Part shown: positions 1-8,027 of the stretch, one piece after another
Layout: the number at the start of each line of letters is the position of its first letter
Position numbering within the stretch: the stretch's first letter is position 1
Source: Saccharothrix coeruleofusca
GTDB taxonomy: Bacteria; Actinomycetota; Actinomycetes; Mycobacteriales; Pseudonocardiaceae
Assembly (NCBI RefSeq): GCF_014648515.1
Contig: NZ_BMRG01000019.1
Span: 33,343-97,342 of the forward strand
Direction: 5' to 3'
Length of the DNA: 64,000 bases
Notes under the pieces: generated by a model
What the model saw: the letters and a program-made list of their open reading frames with translations, nothing else
Databases searched by the model: none
What the model was told of the DNA's origin: nothing
Position numbers and translations under genes: made by a program

Positions 1-1
1 C

Positions 2-517
2 ACCCTCGCGATCGCGGCCAACGACATCGACCTGAGTTCGGCGTTCACCGCCTGCGCCAGCTCCGGCACCCCCACCGGACCGACCTGCCAGGAGCGCTAC
101 ACGGTGGGCGGGGTCGACCAGTTCGTCGCCCGCATCGAGGCGACCGCGCCGAAGGTGGGCGCCGCGCTGGAGGAGATCCACCGCCGTTCCCCGGACGCCG
201 ACGTGGTGGTGGTCGGGTACCTGACGTACTGGCGCCCCGGTGGCTGCTACCCCACCGACCCGTTCACCGCCGTGGACGCGGACTACCTGCAGACCACGTT
301 CGACCGCCTGATGGCGATGCTGGCCGACCAGGCGTCCCGGCACGGGGCGTCCTATGTGGACATCCGCACGCCCAGCGCCGACCACGGCCTGTGCGAGCCG
401 CCCGAGCGCCGCTGGCTGGAGGGCCTGGTCCCGGCTTCCCCGGCCTACCCCTACCACCCCAACGCCGCGGGCATGGCCGAGGCGGCCGCGATCATCGGCG
501 CAGCGGTGGCCCGATGA
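2..517 (+). CDS. SGNH/GDSL hydrolase, C-terminal part (start outside window)
   Basis: The frame is open from the window edge, so the start lies upstream. The visible 171 codons resemble the C-terminal half of secreted SGNH-hydrolase lipases/esterases. They include a block reading ANDIDLSS near the edge and a terminal YPYHPNAAGMAEAA, where the HPN context usually carries the catalytic His. The Ser-containing GDS block is not in the window. Several Cys residues (ACASSG, PTCQER, GGCYP, GLCEPP) fit a disulfide-stabilised exported enzyme. The stop overlaps the ATG of the next gene (ATGA), so the two are probably co-translated. The substrate cannot be read from the sequence. Confidence 0.8.
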   Translation, partial: TLAIAANDIDLSSAFTACASSGTPTGPTCQERYTVGGVDQFVARIEATAPKVGAALEEIHRRSPDADVVVVGYLTYWRPGGCYPTDPFTAVDADYLQTTFDRLMAMLADQASRHGASYVDIRTPSADHGLCEPPERRWLEGLVPASPAYPYHPNAAGMAEAAAIIGAAVAR

Positions 518-1743
518 GCGGTGGGCTCGGCTTCGACCGCGCGCGGCTCGACCGCCTCGACCGGCACTTCGCGCGCTACGTCGAGGACGGCAGGCTGGCC
601 GGGTGGCAGCTGGCGATCACCAGGCGCGGTGCGACGGCCCACCTGTCTTCCTGCGGCTTCCGGGACCGCGAAGCGGGCTCGCCCGTCGCGGACGACACGC
701 TGTGGCGCGTCTACTCGATGACCAAGCCGATCGCCTCGGTGGCCGCGATGACCCTGTGGGAGGAGGGCGCGTTCGCCCTCACCGACCCGGTCAGCCGCTG
801 GATACCCTCGTTCGCCGACGTCCGGGTCTACCACCGGGGCTCGGTCGACGACGTGGTGACGGTCCCGGCGATCGAGCCGGTGCGGGTGTGGCACCTGCTC
901 ACCCACACCTCCGGCCTGACGGCGGGGTTCCTGCGCACGTCGGTGGTCGACGCCCTGTACCGCCGCGCGGGCTACGACATGGGCTCCCCCGAGGGAACCA
1001 CCCTGGCCTCGCTGTGCGACGACCTCGCCCGGCTGCCGCTGCTGTTCCAGCCGGGCACCGCGTGGGGCTACGGCGCCTCCACCGACGTGCTGGGCAGGCT
1101 CGTCGAGATCTGGAGCGGGCAGAGCCTGGACGCCGCGATCGCCGACCGCGTGACCCGGCCGCTGGGCATGGCCGACACGGTCTGGCACGCCGACGACGCG
1201 CGTGCCAACCGACTGGCCGCGCTGTACGTCCCCGACCCGGTGACCGGGCTCGCCGTGCGGGCGGACGCCATCGGCGACCGGGCGCTCAGCCCGCCCGCCG
1301 TGCTGTCCGCGGGCGGAGGGATGCTGTCGACGCTGCCGGACTACGTGCGGTTCACCCGGATGCTCGCGGGCGGGGGCGAGCTGGACGGCGTCCGGGTGCT
1401 CGCGCCGCGGACGCTGCGGCTGATGACCGCCAACCACCTCGCCGCCGACCTGCGGGCGCTGTCGACCGGCGGGTTCACCAACGCGGTCTTCGACGGCGTG
1501 GGCTTCGGGCTCGGCTTCGCCGTCGTGGTGGACCCCGTCAAGGCGCGCACCGCGACCAGCCCCGGTGAGCACCACTGGGGCGGCGCGGCGGGCACGGTGT
1601 TCTGGGTGGACCCGGTGGAGGAGCTGACCGTCGTGTTCATGACGCAGCTGCTCCACCTCGCGGGCTCCCACCTGGTGCCGTCGGAGGCGCACCCGATCAG
1701 GGCGCGGCTCCGCCAGCTCGTCTACAGCGCACTGGTGGCCTGA
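514..1743 (+). CDS. Serine hydrolase, beta-lactamase/esterase (class C) family
   Basis: 409 residues. The ATG at 514 overlaps the previous stop. The class C beta-lactamase/DD-peptidase fold is indicated by SMTK (SxxK, nucleophile and general base) in VYSMTKPIASVAAM, by WGYGAS at the YxN position, and by HHWGGAAGT at the third HxG/KTG motif. There is no signal peptide at the chosen start, so it is likely a cytoplasmic esterase or peptidase of the EstB type rather than a secreted beta-lactamase. The ester or peptide it cleaves is unknown. A frame extending upstream to 391 exists but overlaps the SGNH gene and lacks family features. Confidence 0.88.
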   Translation: MSGGLGFDRARLDRLDRHFARYVEDGRLAGWQLAITRRGATAHLSSCGFRDREAGSPVADDTLWRVYSMTKPIASVAAMTLWEEGAFALTDPVSRWIPSFADVRVYHRGSVDDVVTVPAIEPVRVWHLLTHTSGLTAGFLRTSVVDALYRRAGYDMGSPEGTTLASLCDDLARLPLLFQPGTAWGYGASTDVLGRLVEIWSGQSLDAAIADRVTRPLGMADTVWHADDARANRLAALYVPDPVTGLAVRADAIGDRALSPPAVLSAGGGMLSTLPDYVRFTRMLAGGGELDGVRVLAPRTLRLMTANHLAADLRALSTGGFTNAVFDGVGFGLGFAVVVDPVKARTATSPGEHHWGGAAGTVFWVDPVEELTVVFMTQLLHLAGSHLVPSEAHPIRARLRQLVYSALVA

Positions 1744-2194
1744 GGGCGGCGTGGTGCGCTCCAGCAGTCGCACGCGGACGACCGCGATTCCCGACGCGGC
1801 GCGAGCCGAGTGCGCCCACTCCTGCTCCACCGCGCTCCGAATCCACACGCGAAAGGTGGCCGATCGGACAACGCACCGCGCCGCATTGGCGCCTGCCGTT
1901 GTCCACGATGAACGGCCCCAGCCGGACGGGGCAGCGCGCGCAATATCGGCCATGCACTGCGCAAGGTCGGTCAACCAACTGCTTGCCGTATAGAACTAAT
2001 CTTTTCCCAGAGGGAGTTCCTGGACCGGACAGCCACAGCGAAGGGGAACCGCAGCGAGCCGGCCGGGGCCGCGGAAGCGAGGCGGGAATCGGGCCGCGCC
2101 CGACAGGAAACGGGTTTCCGCACAATCGACCGGACCGCACCACGAGCGGTTCCGGGTGCCACGTCCACGGCAACGCGACAGGTGTGGTGCGCAA
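1744..2194. promoter_or_regulatory. Intergenic region upstream of the lanthipeptide synthetase
   Basis: No gene was recognised in these 451 bases. Base composition is less GC-rich around 1970-2010 (TATAGAACTAATCTTTT), a likely promoter area, but no clean -35/-10 pair stands out. A small inverted repeat, GGAAAC-GG-GTTTCC (2106-2119), lies about 75 bp upstream of the synthetase start and could be an operator. An in-frame ATG at 2156 could extend the synthetase by 13 residues, but 2195 fits family N-termini better. Confidence 0.4.
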
Positions 2195-4813
2195 ATGGAA
2201 GACTACGTCTGGTACTGCCAAGCAGGCCAAGATTTCTACGATCACCCCGGATCCGGCGAGGCGGCCCGCTTCGCTCTCGTCGAGCGCGACGAGCCCGACG
2301 ACTGGCGGAAGGCGAACGAGGGCTCCTGGACCTTCTTCCAGCCAGTGGGCGCCGAGTTGGCGGAGCAAGGCTGGAAAGTGCACGTCTCGGTCACCGCGGC
2401 GGACGCCGAGGAGACGATCGACATCGTGGCCAAGCACTGCTTCGCGCACCGCACCCCGTTCAAGGTGCTGACCGACCCGCGGACGCACCTGCGCATGAAC
2501 GGCAAGTACGCCCCCAGGGGCAGCAGCGGGAAGCTGATCACCATCTACCCCGCTACGCGGGCGGCGCTGCGCTGCGCGCTCGACGAGCTGGACATCGCCC
2601 TGGAGGGTCGGAGAGGACCATACGTGCTCAGCGACCTGCGCTGGCGCGAGGGCCCTCTCTACGTGCGCTACGGCGCATTCAAGAAAATGCACACGGTCGA
2701 TGAGCGGGGACGCCGGGTGCTCGCGCTGCGCGGACCGGACGGCAATTTTGTCCCGGACGTCCGCGGGCCTTCCTTCCGCCCCCCGTCGTGGGTGGAGCTG
2801 CCGGATTTCCTGGCCGAGCAGCAGCGCGCGGCCACCGCCACCCCGGCGGTCATGCCCTACGTCACCAGGAAAGCGCTCCACTTCTCGAACGGAGGTGGAA
2901 TCTACCTGGCCGCCGATCCGGTCACGGGCGAACCCGTCGTGCTCCGCGAAGCCCGCCCCCTCGCCGGGTTGGACGGCGCGGGCGACGACGCCGTGGCGCG
3001 TTTGCAGCGCGAAGCGGAGACGCTGCGGGAACTCGGCGATCTCGACTTCGTGCCCACCTTCAAAGGTACTTTCGTGTGCTGGGAACACCACTTCCTGGCA
3101 CAGGAGCACATTGAAGGGCAGACGCTGTGGGACTTCCTCGCCACTCGCAATCCGGCGGTCCGCGGCGCTTCCGGTCCGGACGACTTCGCAGCTTACGCGC
3201 GCACCGTGTCGGACATCCTCGACCGAATCGAGCACGCCATTTCCGCCATCCACGACCGCGGTTACGTGTACGGCGATCTGCACCCGCGCAACGTGCTGGT
3301 GCGCCCCGACGGCCGCATCGCGCTGGTGGACTTCGAAGTGGCCTACCGACCGGGGGTGGACCCGGAACCGACGATCGCCTGTCCCGGATTCGTCGCCAAG
3401 CACGCCCAGTCCGGCAGGTCGCGGGACACCTACGCGCTCGACTGCCTGCGCGTGGCGGCCTTCCTGCCGTTGACGCAGATGCTGGACCTGGACGCGGGCA
3501 AGGCGCAGGAGCTGCCCGAAGCGGTGGCCGAGCTGTTCCCGGTTCGCCACCTGATGACGGCAGCGCTGGTCGAGCGGCTGCGCCCGGCCTCGGCACGGGA
3601 GGCCGCCGGACCTCGGCACGGCGGCGAGTTCGCCGCCGCGGCGCGGAACCCCGGCGGGGCGGGGATGCGGGCCCTGCTGGACTCCATGACCCGCGCCATC
3701 GCGGCCTCCGCCACACCCCGGCGGGCGGATCGCCTGTTCCCCGGCGACCCCAAGGCGCTGGAGGACGGTGGGTACACCCTGGCGCACGGCGCGGCGGGAG
3801 TGCTGTACGCGCTGCACTCGACCGGCCAACCCGTTGACCGGTCCCACGTGGCGTGGCTCTCGTCGGCGACCCGCCGCGTGCCGGCCCGCGCGGGGTTGTG
3901 GGACGGGTTGCACGGCGCCGCCCTCGTCCTGCACGGTCTGGGGCACGAGCGGGAAGCGTGCGAAGCCCTGGACAGGGCGGCCCCGGCGGCGCGGGCCGTC
4001 ACCTCCCCCGCCCTCTACGACGGGCTGGCGGGCATCGCCCTGGCACTGCGCTACATGGCCGTCGCCACCGGGGACCCCCACTGGCGCAGCGCGCTGGACG
4101 CGGTCACCGACCGGCTCGCGGGCACCGTGTCGGCCCTCGACGGGGACGCCAGGGCCTCCGAGGACGACGCGAGGAGCGGGCTGATGCACGGCTTCACGGG
4201 TGCGGCCCTGTTCTTCCTCCGCCGTCATCAGGACACGCGGGACAACGCGTACCTGGACGTGGCGCTGCGCGCGCTGGAGATCGACCTCGAGCGCTGCCGC
4301 CTCCGCGACAGCGGAGAGGTCGTCATGGCCCAGGGCGCCCGGCTGATGCCGTACCTGGGCATCGGCAGCGGCGGGCTGGTGGAGGCGATCGACCTCTACC
4401 TGCGGCACGTGCCCGACGAGCGCCTCGCGGCGTGGCGGACCGGGATTCTCCGCGCCTGCGAGGTCCCCTTCACCATCGAACCGGGGCTGCTCATGGGCCG
4501 GGCCGGACTGATGATGACGATGGCCGCGCACGCCGCGTCGCCGGGGTCGACGGACGCCCTCGCAAGCCACGTCCGGCGACTGGCCTGGCACGCCGTGCCC
4601 CGCGACGGCGGCCCCGGCGCGGGCAGGACCGTGGCTTTCCCCGGTCACCGCTTGTTGCGCTTGTCGATGGACCTGGCCAGCGGCACCGCGGGCGTCCTGC
4701 TGGCGCTGCACAGCAGCGCCCGTGCGGCACAGCCCGCGGCCCACCCGGCGGGGGGCACCGCGACCTGGCGCGAATCGACCGGTCTGCCGCTGACCGCGGC
4801 GCAGCCGCGCTGA
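2195..4813 (+). CDS. Class III lanthipeptide synthetase (LanKC)
   Basis: 872 residues with the three-part LanKC order. About residues 1-215 form the phosphoSer/Thr lyase region, beginning DYVWYCQAGQDFYDHP. Next is a Ser/Thr kinase domain with a glycine-rich start (GGGIYLAADP, about residue 232), a catalytic loop YGDLHPRNVLV (Asp361) and a metal-binding DFE (Asp379). From about residue 520 is a LanC-like cyclase with repeated GLHGAAL, GLAGIAL, GSGGLVEA and GRAGLMM segments. The enzyme should phosphorylate and eliminate Ser/Thr in the precursor core, then couple Cys to make labionin or lanthionine. Three precursor genes follow within 550 bp. The Zn ligands of class I/II cyclases are not evident, as is normal for class III. 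Confidence 0.93.
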   Translation: MEDYVWYCQAGQDFYDHPGSGEAARFALVERDEPDDWRKANEGSWTFFQPVGAELAEQGWKVHVSVTAADAEETIDIVAKHCFAHRTPFKVLTDPRTHLRMNGKYAPRGSSGKLITIYPATRAALRCALDELDIALEGRRGPYVLSDLRWREGPLYVRYGAFKKMHTVDERGRRVLALRGPDGNFVPDVRGPSFRPPSWVELPDFLAEQQRAATATPAVMPYVTRKALHFSNGGGIYLAADPVTGEPVVLREARPLAGLDGAGDDAVARLQREAETLRELGDLDFVPTFKGTFVCWEHHFLAQEHIEGQTLWDFLATRNPAVRGASGPDDFAAYARTVSDILDRIEHAISAIHDRGYVYGDLHPRNVLVRPDGRIALVDFEVAYRPGVDPEPTIACPGFVAKHAQSGRSRDTYALDCLRVAAFLPLTQMLDLDAGKAQELPEAVAELFPVRHLMTAALVERLRPASAREAAGPRHGGEFAAAARNPGGAGMRALLDSMTRAIAASATPRRADRLFPGDPKALEDGGYTLAHGAAGVLYALHSTGQPVDRSHVAWLSSATRRVPARAGLWDGLHGAALVLHGLGHEREACEALDRAAPAARAVTSPALYDGLAGIALALRYMAVATGDPHWRSALDAVTDRLAGTVSALDGDARASEDDARSGLMHGFTGAALFFLRRHQDTRDNAYLDVALRALEIDLERCRLRDSGEVVMAQGARLMPYLGIGSGGLVEAIDLYLRHVPDERLAAWRTGILRACEVPFTIEPGLLMGRAGLMMTMAAHAASPGSTDALASHVRRLAWHAVPRDGGPGAGRTVAFPGHRLLRLSMDLASGTAGVLLALHSSARAAQPAAHPAGGTATWRESTGLPLTAAQPR

Positions 4814-4872
4814 CGGCTGCCCAGACGTCCGGGACAAGGGGTCCCGGAGATGAACAGGAGCAGGAGGAACAC

Positions 4873-4986
4873 GTGAACCCCATCCTCGAGCTGCAGGAGC
4901 TGCCCACCCCCGCGATGGACGTCGTCCCCGAGCTGGAGCTGACGAGCACGATCAGCCTGGAGTGCACCCACCTCGTGGAGCTGTGA
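4873..4986 (+). CDS. Class III lanthipeptide precursor 1
   Basis: 37 residues with a GTG start, 59 bp after the synthetase and preceded by a strong GGAGGAAC ribosome-binding site. The leader begins NPILELQELPTP and carries the ILxLQ-type motif that class III kinases recognise. The C-terminal core ends STISLECTHLVEL. Its S-T-I-S-L-E-C segment is a Ser-x2-Ser-x2-Cys unit, the canonical labionin precursor. The Thr after the Cys could be dehydrated too. It is clearly paralogous to the genes at 5123 and 5361 (shared LELQELP and xELEL blocks). Leader cleavage site and product are not determinable here. Confidence 0.9.
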   Translation: MNPILELQELPTPAMDVVPELELTSTISLECTHLVEL

Positions 4987-5122
4987 CGGCCGTTCCGCGA
5001 ACCGGCGGGCCTGGGACCGGTGCGCCTCGAAGGCACACCGCCACGGTCGCGCTGACGCCACCGGAACTCCCGGGACGGCCCCTGGAAACGACCGGAGAAG
5101 ACGAAACAGGGAGGAAGATCAG

Positions 5123-5236
5123 ATGAACACCGTTCTCGAACTGCAGGAGCTGCCCACCCCGGCGGTCGACGCCGCCGCCGAGCTGGAGCTGAGCAGCACC
5201 TTCAGCAACCACTGCACCGGCTTCATCGCGGAGTGA
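5123..5236 (+). CDS. Class III lanthipeptide precursor 2
   Basis: 37 residues with an ATG start behind a GGGAGGAAG ribosome-binding site. The leader MNTVLELQELPTPAVDAAAE is nearly identical to precursor 1. The core STFSNHCTGFIAE again has Ser-x2-Ser-x2-Cys (S-T-F-S-N-H-C), with residues between and after the ring positions changed. The pattern is conserved leader with a variable core around fixed ring residues, as expected for a multi-substrate synthetase. A perfect 28-bp palindrome follows 11 bp after the stop. Confidence 0.9.
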   Translation: MNTVLELQELPTPAVDAAAELELSSTFSNHCTGFIAE

Positions 5237-5247
5237 CGACCTCCGCC

Positions 5248-5275
5248 CGGCGGGCGCGCGATCGCGCGCCCGCCG
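5248..5275 (+). terminator. Perfect GC-only palindrome between precursors 2 and 3
   Basis: Bases 5248-5261 and 5262-5275 are exact reverse complements (GCGGGCGCGCGA and its mirror at the centre). The stem of about 12 bp begins 11 bp after the stop of precursor 2. There is no U-tract, as is usual in actinomycetes. It could terminate, attenuate or protect the upstream transcript and so set the ratio of precursors 1 and 2 to precursor 3. Confidence 0.6.
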
Positions 5276-5360
5276 CGAGGGGGCACGCCACCGCGGCCAC
5301 TCCGACGGCTGCCGGGTGTTCCCGGTACCGGCTGAACGACCAGCTACGTCAGGAGAGCAC

Positions 5361-5468
5361 ATGAACAACGTTCTTGAACTGCAGGAGCTGCCCGCGCAGG
5401 CGGTCGACGCCGAACTGGAACTGCCGAGCGTCATCAGCCTCCACTGCACCGGCTTGATCGGGGCGTAG
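5361..5468 (+). CDS. Class III lanthipeptide precursor 3
   Basis: 35 residues with an ATG start and an AGGAGAG ribosome-binding site. The leader MNNVLELQELPAQAVDAELE keeps the LELQELP block. The core PSVISLHCTGLIGA contains S-V-I-S-L-H-C, the third copy of Ser-x2-Ser-x2-Cys. It is two residues shorter than the other two precursors because the middle of the leader is contracted. It is followed by a strong imperfect hairpin and then the MFS exporter gene. Confidence 0.9.
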   Translation: MNNVLELQELPAQAVDAELELPSVISLHCTGLIGA

Positions 5469-5476
5469 CGGGCACG

Positions 5477-5517
5477 GCCGCTCCCCGGCGGTGGCGCACG
5501 CACCACCGGGGAGCGGC
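5477..5517 (+). terminator. Hairpin between precursor 3 and the exporter gene
   Basis: Arms 5477-5493 and 5501-5517 pair over 17 bp with one C/A mismatch and a 7-base loop. It begins 8 bp after the stop of precursor 3 and 22 bp before the transporter start. A hairpin here would limit readthrough so that peptides are made in excess over the transporter. Confidence 0.6.
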
Positions 5518-5538
5518 ACCCGGATCGGAGGAGTTGCC

Positions 5539-6735
5539 GTGGCGGTAGTGAGCCTGCGCCACAACCACGTCTACCAACGGCTGTGGATCTCCCACACGCT
5601 GTCGCTCATCGGCACGCTGGCGTCGTTCGTCTCGCTGCCGCTGCTGATCCTGGACTCCTTCCACAGTCCGGCCGCGGTCGGGCTGGTGAGCTTCGTCGGG
5701 GCCGCGACGCTGCTGCTCGTGATGCCGTGGACCGGCCTGCTCGTGGACAGGACGGGCTGGCGGGCGGTGATGGTCGCCTGCGACCTGCTCCGCGCCACCG
5801 CGCTGGCCCTGCTGGCCGCCGCGATCGCGGGCGATCGGGTCACCTTCGCCCTGGTGCTCGCCGTCACGGTGGTCAACAGCGCGTTGAGCGTCCCCTTCCT
5901 GTCCGCCACCGGGGCCGCCTTGCGCGCGTCCGTCGAAGCCGGGCAACTGCCCGCGGCCCTCGCCCTGAACCAGGGGCGGACCGCGGTCGTCGGCATCCTG
6001 GGACCGGTGGGCGGTGCGGCGCTCTACGACGACTCGACCGCGCTCCCCTTCGCCGTGGACGCGCTTTCGTTCCTCCTCTCGGCGCTCTGCGTGTGCACGC
6101 TGCGCACCAGGGCCCGCACACCAGCGGGCAAACCGGGGTTTGGGTGGCGGGACCTCGGCGCGGGCTGGCGCTTCCTGCGCGGCCACCCCTTCCTGCGCTA
6201 CATGGCGCTGAACATCTGCGTCACCGACTTCAGCTTCAACGGTCTGGTCCTGGTGCTCGTGGTCACCTCGTCCGCCGAGGGCAACGCGATGGGCGCGGGG
6301 GTGATCATGGCGGCCTCCGGCGCGGGCAACGCGCTGGGCAGCGCTTTGGCCGTGCCGGTCATGCGGTGGGCGCGTTCCCGTGAACCGGTGGTCCTGTCGG
6401 TGTGGACCACCGCCGCCACGGCCGCGGCCGTGGCGGCGCAGGCCGGAATGCCCTGGAGCGCGCTCCTGCTGGGGATCGCGTGCCTGGCCGCCTCCATCGT
6501 CGCGGTCATCACGAACACGACGATCCTGCGGGAAACGCCCGCGCACCTGCTGGGCCGGGTGCAGACCATCTTCCAGACAGCGCCCCGCCTGGTCGCCGCG
6601 GGTGGGTCCTCCTGCGCCGGAGTCCTGTTGACCTTCCTCCCCGTCCAAGTCGTCCTGCCCGCGTTCGCCGTGCCGCTGGCGGCGCTGGCTCTGCACACCA
6701 CGAGCACCAGGGCACTGCGAGCGGTCCATGAGTGA
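5539..6735 (+). CDS. MFS transporter, probable lanthipeptide exporter
   Basis: 398 residues. The GTG at 5539 sits behind GGAGGAG; an in-frame ATG at 5491 falls inside the preceding hairpin and is rejected. The protein is almost entirely hydrophobic with about 12 membrane helices and the MFS loop pattern near the N-terminus (VDRTGWRAVMVACD). It resembles MFS_3-type drug/siderophore exporters. Its place between the precursors and the acetyltransferase suggests export of the modified peptide or self-protection. Class III loci more often carry ABC exporters, so function is inferred from position. The end overlaps the next gene by 8 bases. Confidence 0.85.
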   Translation: MAVVSLRHNHVYQRLWISHTLSLIGTLASFVSLPLLILDSFHSPAAVGLVSFVGAATLLLVMPWTGLLVDRTGWRAVMVACDLLRATALALLAAAIAGDRVTFALVLAVTVVNSALSVPFLSATGAALRASVEAGQLPAALALNQGRTAVVGILGPVGGAALYDDSTALPFAVDALSFLLSALCVCTLRTRARTPAGKPGFGWRDLGAGWRFLRGHPFLRYMALNICVTDFSFNGLVLVLVVTSSAEGNAMGAGVIMAASGAGNALGSALAVPVMRWARSREPVVLSVWTTAATAAAVAAQAGMPWSALLLGIACLAASIVAVITNTTILRETPAHLLGRVQTIFQTAPRLVAAGGSSCAGVLLTFLPVQVVLPAFAVPLAALALHTTSTRALRAVHE

Positions 6736-7951
6736 CCCCGGAGGCCCGCAGGCGCGGGTGACCACCCGCCTCCTCGAACCCCATGAGCACAGAGCGGCCC
6801 TGGACCTCTTCCGGGACAGTCACCACCAACCGCCCGCCACCGACGCCGACTGGTCGGTGCTGCGGGGCTCTTTGGAGCCTTCCGGCGTGCGTGGCGCGTT
6901 CAGCGGCGGCCGACTGGTCGGTATGCACCAGAGCGTGCTCGGCGACGTCGTCGTGCCCGGTGGTGCACGGGTGCCTGTGGTCCTCCACCACCGCTTCGCG
7001 GTCCGCAGCGGTCACACGCGGCGGGGCGTGGGGACCTCGTTGATGACGGCGGCGCTGCGGAGCGCCCAGGCCCCGCTCGCGATGCTCCGGGCGAGCGAAG
7101 GGGGCATCTACGGGCGTTTCGGCTTCGCCGTGGGGACCCGCGGCCGGGACCTGGTGATCGACCGGCACCGCGCTCGCCTGTCCCCCCACGTGCCCGCGAG
7201 CCACCACACGTGCGCGTCGAGCCCGCGCGAGCTCGTCCAACGCCTCCCCCAGCTGTACGAGGAGACCCGAGGGAGGTCGGGAACGGTGAGCAGACCGCCG
7301 TGGTACGAGGCGTTGTACGGGTACGAACTCGCCTGCGCTGGGCTGTTCGGCAGGGTGATCGTCCACAGAGGCCCGACGGGTGAGGACGGGTTCGCCCGCT
7401 ACGTCGTGCGCCGCGTCGCGGCGGAGACCGCGGCGGCGCGGGTCGTGCTGCAGGTGGACGACATGCACTACCGCTCGTCGCAGGCGTGGGCGGGGCTGTG
7501 GCGTGCCCTGCTGGGGGTGGAGCTCGTGGACGAGGTGCGCGTCCGGCTGCGACCGCTCGACGAGCCGGTGGAGTGGTTGTTCACCGATCCCAGGGTGTGC
7601 CGGACCAGCGCGGTCCACGACGAGACGTGGTTGCGCCTGACCGATGTCGGCTCCGCGCTCCGCGCCCGCCACTTCGGCGGTTGCGACAGCGTCGTGATCG
7701 GGGTGGAGGACGCGCTGCTGCCCACCAACTCCGGCTGCTACCACGTCAGCGGTGAGGAGGTCGGCGGCACGCGGGCCTCCGCGCAGATCTCCGGTCCCGT
7801 GGCGGCGTGGTCCGCCGCCTACCTCGGCGTGGTCAAGCCATCGGCGCTGGCGGCGGCCGGGGCTCTGCGCGTGCACGAACCGCGTGCGCTGGAAGCGGCC
7901 GACCGGCTCTTCGCCACCGGTTCGGAACCGTGGAGCGGCACCTTCATCTGA
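6728..7951 (+). CDS. GNAT acetyltransferase, Eis-like
   Basis: 407 residues, overlapping the exporter gene by 8 bases. The N-terminal GNAT fold carries the acetyl-CoA pyrophosphate loop HTRRGVGTSLM (about residues 98-108) and a following IYGRFGF block. The double-GNAT plus SCP2-like architecture and length (about 400 aa) match the Eis family, which N-acetylates aminoglycosides, polyamines and peptides. Being translationally linked to the lanthipeptide exporter, it may acetylate the peptide (N-terminus or Lys) or an intermediate. The three cores read here contain no Lys, so the N-terminal amine is the more likely target if the peptide is the substrate. Confidence 0.85.
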   Translation: MSDPGGPQARVTTRLLEPHEHRAALDLFRDSHHQPPATDADWSVLRGSLEPSGVRGAFSGGRLVGMHQSVLGDVVVPGGARVPVVLHHRFAVRSGHTRRGVGTSLMTAALRSAQAPLAMLRASEGGIYGRFGFAVGTRGRDLVIDRHRARLSPHVPASHHTCASSPRELVQRLPQLYEETRGRSGTVSRPPWYEALYGYELACAGLFGRVIVHRGPTGEDGFARYVVRRVAAETAAARVVLQVDDMHYRSSQAWAGLWRALLGVELVDEVRVRLRPLDEPVEWLFTDPRVCRTSAVHDETWLRLTDVGSALRARHFGGCDSVVIGVEDALLPTNSGCYHVSGEEVGGTRASAQISGPVAAWSAAYLGVVKPSALAAAGALRVHEPRALEAADRLFATGSEPWSGTFI

Positions 7952-7964
7952 GGGTGCCGCTCCA
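7931..7964 (+). terminator. Terminator hairpin at the end of the lanthipeptide operon
   Basis: Arms 7931-7942 and 7953-7964 are perfect 12-bp complements (TGGAGCGGCACC and mirror) with a 10-base loop containing the stop codon of the acetyltransferase gene. It marks the end of the operon and lies before the convergent AraC gene. Confidence 0.75.
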
Positions 7965-8027
7965 GCGCCGCACTGGGAGGTCGCGCGGATCGGCGTGCCG
8001 AATCGGGCTCCTGACGCTCCCGCGCTC

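Noticed and set aside
1697-4837. A very long minus-strand open frame (over 1000 codons) opposite the lanthipeptide synthetase
   Set aside because: It is a mirror frame caused by high GC at third positions. It has no domain features, is rich in Arg/Gly/Pro/His, and the plus strand encodes a clear LanKC.
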